From contig NZ_CP101114.1 of assembly GCF_024297065.1 (NCBI RefSeq), positions 1,826,501-1,890,500 of the forward strand: a stretch of DNA of 64,000 nt. Reading direction: 5' to 3'. Of this stretch, positions 9,254 to 19,736 are shown one piece after another (positions within the stretch are counted from its first letter, which is position 1; each line of letters starts with the position of its first letter). Source of the DNA: Bartonella harrusi (lineage in GTDB: Bacteria; Pseudomonadota; Alphaproteobacteria; Rhizobiales; Rhizobiaceae). The notes beneath the pieces were generated by a model. That model searched no databases. It had not been told where the DNA came from and worked only from the letters and a program-made list of their open reading frames with translations. The position numbers and the translations under genes were made by a program.

Positions 9254-9553
9254 TTATTTCTGATCAGAGAGGAGCTGTAAAATGGCTTTCTGTTTTACAG
9301 AGTTTAGCACTCGAAAGCTTTTTAAAAGCAGATATTCCTCTTTGCTCGAGATGATCTCATCATGATATGCAATAACTTCCATCATCTCTGTAACAACAGC
9401 ATTGATCACTTCTTGTTCATCACCTTCAAGCATCATGCGAAAACCCTGCTTCAAAAACCTCTCCTCAAGCAACGCATTGGCAAAATCTCTCTTATCTCCC
9501 CCCAAAATATCCCACAAATCCCTCAAGAGCCTTCTTGCAAACGCACTCTTCAT
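9254..9553 (-). pseudogene. chimeric ORF: glmM-tail repeat fused to a regulator C-terminus
   Basis: A 99-residue open frame. Its first part (FARRLLRDLWDILGGDKRDF and the glmM-like [18 protein letters not shown]) comes from the 380-bp repeat unit; after AYHD it continues as EIISSKEEYLLLKSF to LLSDQK, the regulator C-terminus. The join is inside a shared TCATGAT-like sequence near 9360. It is a recombination scar; expression is not demonstrated. Confidence 0.65.
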
Positions 9554-10123
9554 CGCTCTTTTATTGATTGCCTTTCAATCAGGTGCCCATAACCCGCACT
9601 TTGAGAAAAAATCACCAGCGATATTTTTCCAACAGTATCACTTCCCCTATGTATAATATAATCAAAAACACGAGCTGATTCATAGATTTTAGAAAGGATT
9701 CACGCTTTCTCGAGGGAAACTTCCTCTTTTGCAAGCGTATCGTGATATGCAATAACTTCCATCATCTCTGTAACAACAGCATTGATCACTTCTTGTTCAT
9801 CACCTTCAAGCATCATGCGAAAACCCTGCTTCAAAAACCTCTCCTCAAGCAACGCATTGGCAAAATCTCTCTTATCTCCCCCCAAAATATCCCACAAATC
9901 CCTCAAGAGCCTTCTTGCAAACGCACTCTTCATCGCTCTTTTATTGATTGCCTTTCAATCAGGTGCCCATAACCCGCACTTTGAGAAAAAATCACCAGCG
10001 ATATTTTTCCAACAGTATCACTTCCCCTATGTATAATATAATCAAAAACACGAGCTGATTCATAGATTTTAGAAAGGATTCACGCTTTCTCGAGGGAAAC
10101 TTCCTCTTTTGCAAGCGTATCGT
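9364..10123 (-). repeat. 380-bp tandem repeat containing the glmM 3' end (two extra copies)
   Basis: Two exact or near-exact units at 9364-9743 and 9744-10123; the corresponding start of a third is the real glmM end at 10080-10190. Each unit holds the last 40 or so glmM codons, the glmM stop, a spacer, and the start of an unidentified ORF (MKSAFARRLLRDLWDILGG) that fuses back into a glmM tail. The complete ORF in the second unit is 9700-9933 (77 residues). Confidence 0.8.
9700..9933 (-). pseudogene. unidentified ORF start fused to a glmM tail
   Basis: 77 residues: about 35 of unknown origin (LLRDLWDILGGDKRDFANAL) then [12 protein letters not shown] to the normal GlmM end. The first part may be the start of the gene that once followed glmM. 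In the fusion RMMLEGDEQ replaces the GlmM sequence RIMAEGDEQ. Probably not functional. Confidence 0.5.
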
Positions 10124-11459
10124 GATATGCAATAACTTCCATCATCTCTGTAACAACAGCATTGATCACTTCTTGTTCATCGCCTTCAGCCATAATTCGG
10201 ATAACCGGTTCTGTTCCAGAAGCACGGATGACCAATCGTGCGTTTTTCCCCAACCGTTGCGTTGCTTGATCTATTGCTTTTTTAACCGGATTCTTTTTCA
10301 ACACATTTTTGTTTTTAATCGTTATATTTTTTAAAACTTGTGGCACAGGCTCAAACCGTTTACACAATTGGCTCATAGGCGTTTGGCTCTCTTGCATACA
10401 CGCTAAAATTTGCAAAGCAGCCACCAGCCCATCACCGGTTGTACCAAAATCACTCAGCACGATATGCCCCGAAGCTTCACCACCAACATTATATCCCTTT
10501 TCGCGCATTGCTTCGACAACATAACGATCCCCAACATTGGTCCGAACAACATCCAAACATTTGCCGTTCAAGAAGCGCTCGAGTCCAAGATTTGACATAA
10601 TCGTTGTAACAACACCGTTACACTGTAAACGCCCCATTTTATGCCAATGTTCAGCAATTACAGCGATCAACTGATCCCCATCAATGGTTTGTGCTTTTTC
10701 ATCGACAAGCAAAACACGGTCACCATCACCATCAAGTGCGATCCCCACATCGGCACGCACTTCATGCACTTTCTTTTTTAAAGAAGTTAAATCGGTTGAC
10801 CCACATTTTTGATTAATATTCATCCCATTGGGTGTATCATGAATAGAAAAAACTTCAGCGCCCAATTCCCATAACGCACGTGGAGCCGCTTTATAAGCAG
10901 CGCCATTGGCACAATCGACGACGATACGCACAGCATCAAGACGCACATCACGGGGTAAAGTTCGTTTTGCATATTCAATATAGCGATAAATATCGCCCTC
11001 AACCCGTTTTGCATAGCCAATTTCAGCACAATCTGCTAAGGATTTTGTAAGATCTATATCGATCAATTGCTCAATTTTTTCTTCCATCTCATCAGAAAGC
11101 TTAAAACCATCGGGTCCAAAAAGTTTAATGCCATTATCATAGAAGGGATTATGAGAAGCAGAAATCATCACGCCAAGATCAGCACGCAGGGAACGACAAA
11201 GCATAGCAACAGCAGGTGTTGGGACAGGTCCAAGCAAGAAAGCCTCCATTCCCGCAGCGGTAAATCCTGAAACCAAAGCATTTTCCAACATATAACCCGA
11301 TAATCGGGTATCCTTACCAATCACCACACGACGCGACTGATGTTGTGAGCGAAACAACACCCCCACAGCCATCCCCACTTTCATAGCAAAATCTGCTGTC
11401 ATAGGGAAAGAATTAGCTTTTCCCCGAATTCCATCAGTACCAAAATATTTTTGCGCCAT
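10080..11459 (-). CDS. glmM: phosphoglucosamine mutase
   Basis: Interconverts glucosamine-6-phosphate and glucosamine-1-phosphate in the cytoplasm, feeding UDP-GlcNAc for peptidoglycan and lipopolysaccharide. At 459 residues it has normal length. Visible motifs: GTDGIRG near the start, the catalytic phosphoserine loop [18 protein letters not shown] with Ser102, the metal-binding DGDGDR, the sugar-binding GEASGH, and the phosphate-binding [12 protein letters not shown]. Start chosen at MAQKYF, not the longer frame at 11522, because the family begins there and AAAGGA lies upstream. It is last in the cpoB-tilS-ftsH-glmM gene order, separated from ftsH by a 0.7-kb spacer with a duplicated 210-bp block. 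Its 3' end is copied twice downstream. Confidence 0.97.
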   Translation of the reverse strand: MAQKYFGTDGIRGKANSFPMTADFAMKVGMAVGVLFRSQHQSRRVVIGKDTRLSGYMLENALVSGFTAAGMEAFLLGPVPTPAVAMLCRSLRADLGVMISASHNPFYDNGIKLFGPDGFKLSDEMEEKIEQLIDIDLTKSLADCAEIGYAKRVEGDIYRYIEYAKRTLPRDVRLDAVRIVVDCANGAAYKAAPRALWELGAEVFSIHDTPNGMNINQKCGSTDLTSLKKKVHEVRADVGIALDGDGDRVLLVDEKAQTIDGDQLIAVIAEHWHKMGRLQCNGVVTTIMSNLGLERFLNGKCLDVVRTNVGDRYVVEAMREKGYNVGGEASGHIVLSDFGTTGDGLVAALQILACMQESQTPMSQLCKRFEPVPQVLKNITIKNKNVLKKNPVKKAIDQATQRLGKNARLVIRASGTEPVIRIMAEGDEQEVINAVVTEMMEVIAYHDTLAKEEVSLEKA

Positions 11460-11601
11460 CCCTCTTTCCTTTACACAACTCTTTTTCTTCTTTCCTAACA
11501 GGCAAAATCCCTGATACAACACCTTTCCTGTGATGAAATCATTGGCACCTCTTCATTTCCAAACTTTCAGAAAATCACACCGCACACCAAGCCCGCTGCT
11601 G

Positions 11602-12058
11602 AGAACAACTCTCTCATTTCCCCAACAACCACATACACTCTAGAAATGATGCTTTGAGGTCTCCACAAAAAGGAATATTATGCTCTCTCATAAGCAAACG
11701 CTCTCCTTTTTAAACAAAAGCAAATACCTTAAAGCAACCAGCTCTCCACACACAACAAGACACAAAACCAAAGGCTTCAGAACACCTCTTACCACATAGA
11801 CCGCAAACAACAAAAAAACTACCGCAACACATACCAAGCTCACCACCTAGAACAACTCTCTCATTTCCCCAACAACCACATACACTCTAGAAATGATGCT
11901 TTGAGGTCTCCACAAAAAGGAATATTATGCTCTCTCATAAGCAAACGCTCTCCTTTTTAAACAAAAGCAAATACCTTAAAGCAACCAGCTCTCCACACAC
12001 AACAAGACACAAAACCAAAGGCTTCAGAACACCTCTTACCACATAGACCGCAAACAAC
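11602..12058. repeat. direct repeat of 210 bp (period 247)
   Basis: 11602-11811 and 11849-12058 are nearly identical (starting AGAACAACTCTCTCATTTCC, ending CGCAAACAAC). No coding capacity is seen. It fills most of the spacer between ftsH and glmM and probably includes the glmM promoter region. Confidence 0.8.
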
Positions 12059-12135
12059 GCCAAACACCGCGACAGAGATCACAAGCCAATAACCCTATAA
12101 TATCTTTGATCACAGAATTTCCTAAATATACTTTT

Positions 12136-12164
12136 AAGGCGCAAGTCTTCCTTGCGCCTTTTTC
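12136..12164 (-). terminator. hairpin downstream of ftsH
   Basis: GGCGCAAG, loop TCTTC, CTTGCGCC: an 8-bp GC-rich stem 40 bases after the ftsH stop. The T-run is better on the plus strand (CTTTTTC) than on the minus strand, so it may act in both directions or mainly as a 3'-end stabiliser. Confidence 0.6.
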
Positions 12165-12203
12165 AAAGAAATTTGCTTAAAATTTCTCCCAACACATTGT
12201 CAT

Positions 12204-14378
12204 TTAAGCGTCTTTAGAAGGCTTTCCTTTATCACGTTGTGTAGCATTTGGCTTCTTACCAGCGCTTATTTTACTTTTAGGGCGACTTGCTGTTTTGGTG
12301 GAGCTTTTCGCGTTTTGTGCTTTTTTCTCAGCCCCACGGGATTGCGGTTCTTTCCCCTCAGAATCATTGGCTTGAATATCAGAAGACTTCGCTGTTTGCA
12401 TTTCAGCATCTATCTCTGCTTTTCTCCCCTTTTCTTGATCAACATCTGTCTCATCAACATCTGTTTTATCTGCTGTTGTTACAGCTTCGCTTTGAGACTC
12501 TGCTTTAATCGTTCCCGTTTTAGGGACAGAGGAAATGCGCGGTGTGTTTCCTTCATCTTTTTGTGTTCGTGAAGGAGGCTTTCCAGCAATAACTTCTTTA
12601 ATTTCAGCGCCCGTTAAAGTTTCATACTCTAACAAGCCTTGTGCCAAAGCGAACCATTCTTTCTTTTTTTCTTTCAGAATTTTAGTAGCACTTTTATAAG
12701 CATCATCAATAAGCTTACGCACTTCAGCATCAATCATGCGCGCTGTTTCCTCAGAGACATTTTGTGTTCGAGCCACAGAATGCCCTAAAAAGACTTCATC
12801 CTGATTATCACCATAAGCAACATTACCAAGCAGATCAGAAAATCCCCAACGTGTGATCATCGCCCGTGCCAATTTTGTTGCTTGTTCAATATCGGAAGAA
12901 GCCCCAGAAGTGATATTTTCTTTTCCAAATTTCAATTCCTCAGCGACACGTCCACCCATCATGATAGCCAACCGAGAAATCATCCACCGGTAACTCATAG
13001 AATAGCGATCCCCTTCGGGCAATTGCATCACCATTCCTAAAGCTCTTCCCCTTGGCACGATGGTTGCTTTATGCACAGGGTCGGCAACAGGCACACAAAG
13101 AGCCACGATAGCATGTCCTGCTTCATGATAAGCGGTGAGTTCTTTTTCTTCTTGTGTCATCGCGGATGAACGCCGTTCGGCTCCCATCATCACCTTATCT
13201 TTTGCATCTTCAAACTCTTGCATAGTGACGACTCTTTTATTACGGCTAGCCGCCATAAGAGCAGCCTCATTGACAAGGTTCATCAGATCAGCCCCAGAGA
13301 ATCCTGGTGTTCCCCGTGCCAAAACTTTTAGATCAACATTAGGCGCTAAAGGAACATTGCGCACATGCACTTTTAGGATTTGCTCACGTCCAGAAATATC
13401 AGGATTTGGCACAACGACTTGTCGATCAAAACGCCCTGGTCTTAACAAAGCTGGATCGAGCACATCAGGTCTGTTTGTTGCAGCAATAAGAATGATACTT
13501 TCATTGGGTTCAAAACCATCCATTTCGACAAGCAACTGATTTAAAGTTTGCTCACGTTCGTCATTTCCACCTCCCAATCCGGCACCACGATGGCGCCCAA
13601 CCGCGTCGATTTCATCGATGAAGATAATACAGGGCGCATTTTTTTTCGCCTGTTCGAACATATCGCGCACTCGGCTTGCACCAACACCAACAAACATTTC
13701 AACAAAATCGGACCCTGAAATGGTAAAGAAGGGTACATTTGCTTCCCCTGCCACAGAGCGAGCAAGCAAAGTTTTACCAGTTCCAGGAGGCCCAACCAGC
13801 AAAACGCCCCGTGGAATACGTCCTCCTAGGCGTTGGAATTTTTGTGGTTCACGTAAAAACTCAACAATTTCTTGGAGATCCTGTTTTGCTTCTTCCACAC
13901 CAGCAACATCTTGAAAGGTGACACGACCCTGCGCTTCATTGAGCAATTTTGCTTTTGATTTACCAAATCCCATAGCCCCACGTGAGCCATTTTGCATTTG
14001 CCGCATAAAGAAGACCCACGCCCCAACGATAATAATCACAGGCAATAAGGAAAAGAGCAGATTAAGGAAAATACTATTACCAGAACTCTCAGGAATAGCT
14101 TTAACATTAACATTTTTGCTTTCCAATTTTTGGATCAAACCCGGATCTCGAGGCGCGTAAGTTGAAACAGTTCTGTGCTCGACAGTTCGTCCCGTTAACT
14201 TTTGCCCTTGAATGGTTACGGTTTTCAGCTCATTATTCTCAACTTTTTGCAAAAATTCGGAATAAGAGACCTCTCCTCCTCCAGAACGTTGGTTGTCTCC
14301 ATTGAAGAGAGAAAACGACACAATCAAAATTAAGGCGATAACTCCCCAAATGAGGAGAGAGCGGTAATTAGAATTCAT
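12204..14378 (-). CDS. ftsH: ATP-dependent zinc metalloprotease FtsH
   Basis: Membrane-anchored AAA+ protease that degrades misfolded membrane proteins and short-lived regulators. Two membrane segments (residues about 7-25 and 103-124) flank a periplasmic domain. Walker A GPPGTGKT is at 196-203, Walker B IIFIDEID at about 251-258, and the zinc-binding HEAGH at 418-422. Length 724 residues, longer than the usual 640-650: the extra part is a Lys/Ser/Glu-rich, apparently disordered C-terminal tail after the protease domain. Start chosen at [12 protein letters not shown]; the frame extends 7 codons upstream. It lies between tilS and glmM, the usual rhizobial order. Confidence 0.97.
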   Translation of the reverse strand: MNSNYRSLLIWGVIALILIVSFSLFNGDNQRSGGGEVSYSEFLQKVENNELKTVTIQGQKLTGRTVEHRTVSTYAPRDPGLIQKLESKNVNVKAIPESSGNSIFLNLLFSLLPVIIIVGAWVFFMRQMQNGSRGAMGFGKSKAKLLNEAQGRVTFQDVAGVEEAKQDLQEIVEFLREPQKFQRLGGRIPRGVLLVGPPGTGKTLLARSVAGEANVPFFTISGSDFVEMFVGVGASRVRDMFEQAKKNAPCIIFIDEIDAVGRHRGAGLGGGNDEREQTLNQLLVEMDGFEPNESIILIAATNRPDVLDPALLRPGRFDRQVVVPNPDISGREQILKVHVRNVPLAPNVDLKVLARGTPGFSGADLMNLVNEAALMAASRNKRVVTMQEFEDAKDKVMMGAERRSSAMTQEEKELTAYHEAGHAIVALCVPVADPVHKATIVPRGRALGMVMQLPEGDRYSMSYRWMISRLAIMMGGRVAEELKFGKENITSGASSDIEQATKLARAMITRWGFSDLLGNVAYGDNQDEVFLGHSVARTQNVSEETARMIDAEVRKLIDDAYKSATKILKEKKKEWFALAQGLLEYETLTGAEIKEVIAGKPPSRTQKDEGNTPRISSVPKTGTIKAESQSEAVTTADKTDVDETDVDQEKGRKAEIDAEMQTAKSSDIQANDSEGKEPQSRGAEKKAQNAKSSTKTASRPKSKISAGKKPNATQRDKGKPSKDA

Positions 14379-14495
14379 ATTCAGCCCACACTTAATCAAA
14401 TCTAGATTTTAAATTATTCTCCCTTAACATATAACCTTGTACGCCCCTTGCCAAGGGATGAGGAGACGTTTATTGTCTTTTAGCGTGATTTTTCT

Positions 14496-16019
14496 TTATC
14501 TTTTCACCTCGATATTAAAAAAAGGCTCCACAACATTCACCAGAGCGGCATCTTCACGTGATAAAAGCCAATCGAAGGGTGCCATAATCCGCTTGATATG
14601 AACATTTGAAGAAGAATGCGTTTGAGAAGTTAACTCTGGAATATCATATCCTTTGTCATTTGAAAACATTAACAATGATTGTAAAGAGGGGAAATGGGGA
14701 TTTTCAAGATCAAGAGCGCTTTTTTGCAAAAGCGCTTTTAGCTGCGTCAAACCTGCGGCACCAATCTTGATGGGCTCTCCTCCATGATTGGTGATCTGAT
14801 AGCGCCCATCCCATAGAAACGTTTTTCCAGGCTCAACAACCTCCTCTTTCATATTGCGAGATTCGCGCCAAAGAACAACTCCGCTCCTATTTGATTCAAT
14901 GACAGCTCCAGCGAGAGTAAAGCGTTGCTTTTCTGAGGCGTCGAGACAGAGCTTTTGAGCAAGAATCCTCAATTTTTGAGCAGGAAGTAAATATGATCCC
15001 CCGCCCATCAATACAGCAAACAACCCAACGACAAAGGGAAAACTTGGATGTTGTTGTAAGAATGGCGCGGGTTTTGCAATAACACAACGTCCATAGGCAA
15101 CAGCAATATCCAGAGCCAAAATGAGATCAGCAACAATTTTTACCTGTTGACGACGTTTTAATGCGGCTTCATGAACCTTTTGTACAATCTCGGCAAGTTT
15201 TTTTTGCTGAAGGGATTGACGCACACGCACGCGTTCAAAATTGCGATCTTCATTGGTTGGATCATCAATCCACCTTTTGCCCTTTAGGTGCAAATAAGTA
15301 CGCAATGTTTGCCGCTTAACATCAAGGAGCGGACGAATCAAGCGTATTTCTCGACAAAGCAATGCCTCACGTGGAATACAAGATAACCCCCGCGCATACA
15401 TCAACCCATCGTTTTTTTCAGCCATAAGACACATTTTTTGCGCACTCTTTTCTTCAACCTCTCTAGAAGAGATTCGACCACGCATACCTTCAAAGGATTC
15501 AGCGGATAAAACACCGGCAGATGCTCTCATATAATCGCCACCCGACATATTGGAAAAAGCAAGTTGCCGCCTCTCCTCTGTAACCTTCTGGAGACGTTGG
15601 CAACGCATTTGATAGGTTTCAACCTGATCATTGAGGGTATGCCCTGTCATAATAAGGGTTGCACCCTGTTTTTGCGCTTCTTTAAAGAGCAGGTTATAAC
15701 GCGCAATACGCGCACTTGAAGCGATATGAGTCTTTGGTTTTTTTCCCTCCCACCGCACAATACGATGTTTAATGCGATGGGCACGACAAATTTCTGCAAC
15801 GGTTAAAGCTTCACGGGTTGATTCTTTGCGTAATTGATGATCAACGGTAACAGCAATGATTTCCGGAGCAGAAGAGAGCGTTTTAAAATGGTCTTTGACT
15901 AAAAACAGCAAAGCCAGAGAATCGCTCCCTCCTGAGACAGCAAGAATCACCTTTTGACACTGGATAAAATCCGATGTTTTAAAGAGATTTCCTGCGAGTC
16001 TAACGCACACCGTGACCAA
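14496..16019 (-). CDS. tilS: tRNA(Ile)-lysidine synthetase
   Basis: Modifies C34 of the CAU anticodon of tRNA-Ile2 to lysidine, using ATP and lysine, so that it reads AUA. The PP-loop ATP-binding motif SGGSDS is at residues 29-34; GHTLNDQVETYQMR and LIRPLLDVKRQTLRTYL are the further conserved blocks of the N-terminal domain. At 507 residues it is longer than most family members: about 70 residues (from about LQKVTEERRQLAFSNMSGG to KNDGLMYARG) are inserted between these blocks. The start overlaps the end of cpoB by 20 bases, indicating translational coupling. Confidence 0.93.
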   Translation of the reverse strand: MVTVCVRLAGNLFKTSDFIQCQKVILAVSGGSDSLALLFLVKDHFKTLSSAPEIIAVTVDHQLRKESTREALTVAEICRAHRIKHRIVRWEGKKPKTHIASSARIARYNLLFKEAQKQGATLIMTGHTLNDQVETYQMRCQRLQKVTEERRQLAFSNMSGGDYMRASAGVLSAESFEGMRGRISSREVEEKSAQKMCLMAEKNDGLMYARGLSCIPREALLCREIRLIRPLLDVKRQTLRTYLHLKGKRWIDDPTNEDRNFERVRVRQSLQQKKLAEIVQKVHEAALKRRQQVKIVADLILALDIAVAYGRCVIAKPAPFLQQHPSFPFVVGLFAVLMGGGSYLLPAQKLRILAQKLCLDASEKQRFTLAGAVIESNRSGVVLWRESRNMKEEVVEPGKTFLWDGRYQITNHGGEPIKIGAAGLTQLKALLQKSALDLENPHFPSLQSLLMFSNDKGYDIPELTSQTHSSSNVHIKRIMAPFDWLLSREDAALVNVVEPFFNIEVKR

Positions 16020-18237
16020 CCTCGTTCCTTTTTACAGGTTTACAAAAGACAGCCTCCAACGTTTTAGGATATTTTGTTTTTTTCACTACAGCTGGACAAG
16101 CCTCTTTATTTTTCTCGAGAGTTACCATACTCAGTGCTAATTTCAACAAGATTTCAGAACTATAGAGCTGCTTTTTATCTGTATACCACGCAGTGAGATA
16201 CACTTGTGCCGCTTCATGATAGCGTTTTTGTCCTAACAAAGCTTCTGCTAACCAGAACAATGCATCATCACTCAAAGGGTCTTTTTTATACCGCTGTTGA
16301 AAAGCACAGAAGGACTTTTCAGCATCAACATAGTTTGCCAAACGAAGAAAATCGTAGCCTTTTTTATACAACGCTTTAGAAGAGGAAAGTGAAGAATCCT
16401 CATCCATCTGCGCATTGCCATCATTTTTTTCTTGATGATTCTTCTCTAAAGGATTTTCCTGCAAATGGTCTTCTGTTTCCTTCACATCTTTATGGACTTC
16501 CTTCAGATGATCACCTGTTTTTTTCACATGGCCATAGATATCCTGTAAATGGCGTTCATAATCATGGCTTTCCACATTAGCAACACTCTCCTGGACATCT
16601 TTTACACTATGCTTGTGCCTCATATCTTCTTTTACAGCTGGCAAATTTTCATCCACAGTCGCACTTTCAAAAGCACAAGAATACACAGAAGCGTCTTTTT
16701 GATCAAAAAGCTTGTGGAATTGCTTTTGTACATTTTTCAAACTGTTATGTTCAAGCACGGTCCGTATATTCTGCAAGAGTTTATCCAAATCATAATCTTT
16801 AAACAGAGCCTTTTGATTTTCTAAAATAAACTCTCGACTTTGAATCATTCCCTGAAAAGCAGGGACTGTCGCAGCCTTTTCCACCACACCCGCAGCTTTA
16901 TCACTAACATCAGCATCAGCCTTCTTCACCGCATCGACAGCTTTATCCGCAGCAGGCGCAGCCTTTTCTACCGCACCCGCGGCTTTATCACTAACATCAG
17001 CACCAGCCTTCTTCACCGCATCGACAGCTTTATCCGCAGCAGACGCAGCCTTTTCCACCACACCCGCAGCCTTATCACTAACATCAGCACCAACCTTCTT
17101 CACCGCATCGACAGCTTTATCCGCAGCAGACGCAGCCTTTTCCACCACACCCGCAGCCTTATCACTAACATCAGCACCAACCTTCTTCACCGCATCGACA
17201 GCCTTATCACTAACATCAGCACCAGCCTTCTTCACCGCATCGACAGCCTTATCCGCAGCAGACGCAGCCTTTTCTACCACACCCGCAGCCTTATCACTAA
17301 CATCAGCACCAGCCTTCTTCACCGCATCGACAGCTTTATCCGCAGCAGGCGCAGCCTTTTCTACCGCACCCGCGGCTTTATCACTAACATCAGCATCAGC
17401 CTTCTTCACCGCATCGACAGCTTTATCCGCAGCATCAGCACCAACCTTTTTCACCGCATCGACAGCCTTATCCGCAGCAGGCGCAGCCTTTTCTACCGCA
17501 CCCGCGGCTTTATCACTAACATCAGCACCAGCCTTCTTCACCGCATCGACAGCCTTATCCGCAGCAGGCGCAGCCTTTTCTACCGCACCCGCGGCTTTAT
17601 CACTAACATCAGCACCAGCCTTCTTCACCGCATCGACAGCTTTATCCGCAGCAGGCGCAGCCTTTTCTACCACACCCGCAGCCTTATCACTAACATCAGC
17701 ACCAGCCTTCTTCACCGCATCGACAGCTTTATCCGCAGCAGGCGCAGCCTTTTCCACCGCACTCGCGGCCTTATCACTAACATCAGCACCAGCCTTCTTC
17801 ACCGCATCGACAGCTTTATCCGCAGCAGGCGCAGCCTTTTCTACCGCACCCGCGGCTTTATCACTAACATCAGCACCAGCCTTCTTCACCGCATCGACAG
17901 CTTTATCCGCAGCAGGCGCAGCCTTTTCTACCGCACCCGCGGCTTTATCACTAACATCAGCACCAGCCTTCTTCACCGCATCGACAGCCTTATCCGCAGC
18001 AGGCGCAGCTTTTTCCACCGCATCCGCAGCATCATCTGTAGCAGGCTCCGCCTTCTCCCCCGCAGCTTTATCGGTAGCATCAACGCCAGCCTTACTCTGA
18101 GCAGCAGAATCCGAGTTTTCTTTAGAATATTGCGAAGGCCATCGTGCCGCACTTTGGACAGACGAAGCAAAGCAAGTGATGAAAACAGCCACACACAAGG
18201 CTGTTTCCCAGTTTTTTTTACGCCATATTAACATCAT
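16000..18237 (-). CDS. cpoB: Tol-Pal system protein CpoB/YbgF with 14 internal repeats
   Basis: Periplasmic coordinator of peptidoglycan synthesis and outer-membrane constriction in the Tol-Pal machine. An N-terminal signal peptide (residues about 1-31, ending VQSAARW) and a C-terminal TPR domain (last 140 residues, ALYKKGYDFLRLANYVDAEK; LSDDALFWLAEALLGQKRYH) identify the family, with the gene's position between pal and tilS. Between them lie 14 tandem units of DKAVDAVKKAGADVS plus DKAAGAVEKAAPAA (29 residues, 87 bases); units 7 and 10 are shortened to 15 residues. At 745 residues it is over twice the normal length. The repeat is Ala/Lys/Asp-rich and should form amphipathic helix or coiled coil. 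The repeat leaves long false ORFs open on the opposite strand. Confidence 0.9.
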   Translation of the reverse strand: MMLIWRKKNWETALCVAVFITCFASSVQSAARWPSQYSKENSDSAAQSKAGVDATDKAAGEKAEPATDDAADAVEKAAPAADKAVDAVKKAGADVSDKAAGAVEKAAPAADKAVDAVKKAGADVSDKAAGAVEKAAPAADKAVDAVKKAGADVSDKAASAVEKAAPAADKAVDAVKKAGADVSDKAAGVVEKAAPAADKAVDAVKKAGADVSDKAAGAVEKAAPAADKAVDAVKKAGADVSDKAAGAVEKAAPAADKAVDAVKKVGADAADKAVDAVKKADADVSDKAAGAVEKAAPAADKAVDAVKKAGADVSDKAAGVVEKAASAADKAVDAVKKAGADVSDKAVDAVKKVGADVSDKAAGVVEKAASAADKAVDAVKKVGADVSDKAAGVVEKAASAADKAVDAVKKAGADVSDKAAGAVEKAAPAADKAVDAVKKADADVSDKAAGVVEKAATVPAFQGMIQSREFILENQKALFKDYDLDKLLQNIRTVLEHNSLKNVQKQFHKLFDQKDASVYSCAFESATVDENLPAVKEDMRHKHSVKDVQESVANVESHDYERHLQDIYGHVKKTGDHLKEVHKDVKETEDHLQENPLEKNHQEKNDGNAQMDEDSSLSSSKALYKKGYDFLRLANYVDAEKSFCAFQQRYKKDPLSDDALFWLAEALLGQKRYHEAAQVYLTAWYTDKKQLYSSEILLKLALSMVTLEKNKEACPAVVKKTKYPKTLEAVFCKPVKRNEVGHGVR

Positions 18238-18276
18238 TTTCTCCCCTTAAAGAATTAATTTTAACGATCGTTTCTA

Positions 18277-18783
18277 TCATTGAAGAGTTGTAACAGCGCG
18301 ACGATTTTGGTTCCAACAGGAAATATCATCACACACTGCGACAGGTCTTTCTTTTCCATAAGAAATTGTTTGAATACGTTGTGCAGACACACCAAGAGAA
18401 ATCAAATAATTACGCACAGCAACAGCACGACGTTGCCCCAGTGCCAAATTATATTCACGCGTACCACGTTCATCAGCGTGACCTTCAATCATAATAGAAT
18501 GATAAGGATAACGCAGTAACCATTCTGCTTGGCGCATTAAAATGCGTTCAGCATCAGGTTCAATTGAAGAAGAATCGAGACTAAAGAAAACGCGATCTCC
18601 CACGTTAACAGTAAACTCTTGTCCTGAACCCGCAGGGGCTTGATTAAAGCCAGCACCATTCAAATAAGCATTATTCATACCATTACGGTTGCCGACATGT
18701 TTTTCTCCACAACCAATCAACGACAAAGACATTGAAAGGAGGATGGCTAAGGGATAAAAGCCAATATTTTTGGTAGAGCGCAT
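18277..18783 (-). CDS. pal: peptidoglycan-associated lipoprotein Pal
   Basis: Outer-membrane lipoprotein that binds peptidoglycan non-covalently and interacts with TolB, TolA and CpoB. A lipoprotein signal ends in SLIGC (lipid-modified Cys at residue 25). The C-terminal OmpA-like domain (residues about 58-168) contains FSLDSSSIEPDAERIL, IEGHADERGTREYNLALGQR and ISYGKERPVA. Length 168 is normal. It precedes cpoB by 39 bases in the same operon. Unusually, tolB is not directly upstream: trcR, yebC and an integrase relic lie between. Confidence 0.96.
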   Translation of the reverse strand: MRSTKNIGFYPLAILLSMSLSLIGCGEKHVGNRNGMNNAYLNGAGFNQAPAGSGQEFTVNVGDRVFFSLDSSSIEPDAERILMRQAEWLLRYPYHSIMIEGHADERGTREYNLALGQRRAVAVRNYLISLGVSAQRIQTISYGKERPVAVCDDISCWNQNRRAVTTLQ

Positions 18784-18983
18784 ACGCTAATTCTCCTTAA
18801 TTAATAAAATCGCAAGGATACCTTTTTTCAAAAGCGCTTTAAGAATAACCGTTAATTCCTAATGAAGAAAAAATTTTCCCACTTTTTACGACTTAGCATC
18901 CCTTTAATTTCTGCTGTTTTTCATCCTCAGCCTTGCAACACCCATGAAAAAACCACGCTTACGTTTCAAGATTGCACATCATC

Positions 18984-19736
18984 TCATTTATGATCTTCTT
19001 GCTGGTTTTTTTTGAGTGCATTGAGCTTTGCAAAAACTTTATCGGCATCAAAATTTTTGTTATGATCGTCTTCTCTCTGATATTCCCCATGTGCTTTCTC
19101 ATGCGTTTCCCCATGTACTTGCCCATGTACTTGCCCATGTACTTGATTGAGAGCAACATTTTCTGTCACTGATGCAGGCAACAAAGACGGATCTTCTTCT
19201 GCCGCAACAGGACGATTTTTTGCCGCACGGTGGAGTTCGAAATCTAAATCAATTTGTGAGCATAGCCCCAATCCGACAGGATCGAGAGGAACCAAATTAA
19301 CGCTATTCCAATGGGTTCTCAGACGAATTTGTTCAATCGTTGCCTTTGTTGTCCCAATCAACCGTGAAATTTGCGCATCTTTCAATTCGGGATGGTTCAT
19401 CACCAACCACAAGATACCATTGGGACGATCTTGACGCCGAGAAAGAGGGATATAACGCGCACCTTTGCGTTTTTTTTCTGGAATATGCACTCTAGACTCG
19501 GAAATTTTTAAGCGGGCATTTTGATCAGCCTCCACCCGTGCGATTTCACTGCGCGTCAATTGCCCAGAATTAATGGGATTGAGACCTTTAATACCATGCG
19601 CTGCTTCACCATCGGCAATAGCCTTCACTTCTAAGACGTGCAATTTACAAAATTCTGCAATTTGATCAAAAGAAAGAGCAGTGTTATCAACCAGCCAAAC
19701 AGCTGTTGCTTTGGGCATCAAAAGTTGCGTTGCCAT
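18984..19736 (-). CDS. trcR: DUF1013 cell-cycle regulator family protein (TrcR-like)
   Basis: A 250-residue protein of the alphaproteobacterial DUF1013 family, which includes TrcR, described as a cell-cycle transcriptional regulator. Conserved blocks are LLMPKATAVWLVDNTALSFD, IAEFCKLHVLEVKAIADGE, RRQDRPNGILWLVMNHPELK and DAQISRLIGTTKATIEQIR; the last looks like a helix-turn-helix. The C-terminal tail after about residue 195 is low-complexity with QVHGQVHGQVHGETHEKAHG, a short four-residue repeat, and is probably disordered. Start ATG at 19736. The gene is monocistronic, with 200 bases to pal. Confidence 0.85.
   Translation of the reverse strand: MATQLLMPKATAVWLVDNTALSFDQIAEFCKLHVLEVKAIADGEAAHGIKGLNPINSGQLTRSEIARVEADQNARLKISESRVHIPEKKRKGARYIPLSRRQDRPNGILWLVMNHPELKDAQISRLIGTTKATIEQIRLRTHWNSVNLVPLDPVGLGLCSQIDLDFELHRAAKNRPVAAEEDPSLLPASVTENVALNQVHGQVHGQVHGETHEKAHGEYQREDDHNKNFDADKVFAKLNALKKNQQEDHK

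Noticed and set aside
9362..10036. Plus-strand frames of 76 and 84 residues present twice
   Set aside because: Duplicated only because the 380-bp glmM-tail unit is duplicated; no start signal or homology.
16840..18231. 463-residue open frame on the plus strand
   Set aside because: It is the opposite-strand shadow of the cpoB repeats: an 87-base repeat without stops in several frames produces long false frames.
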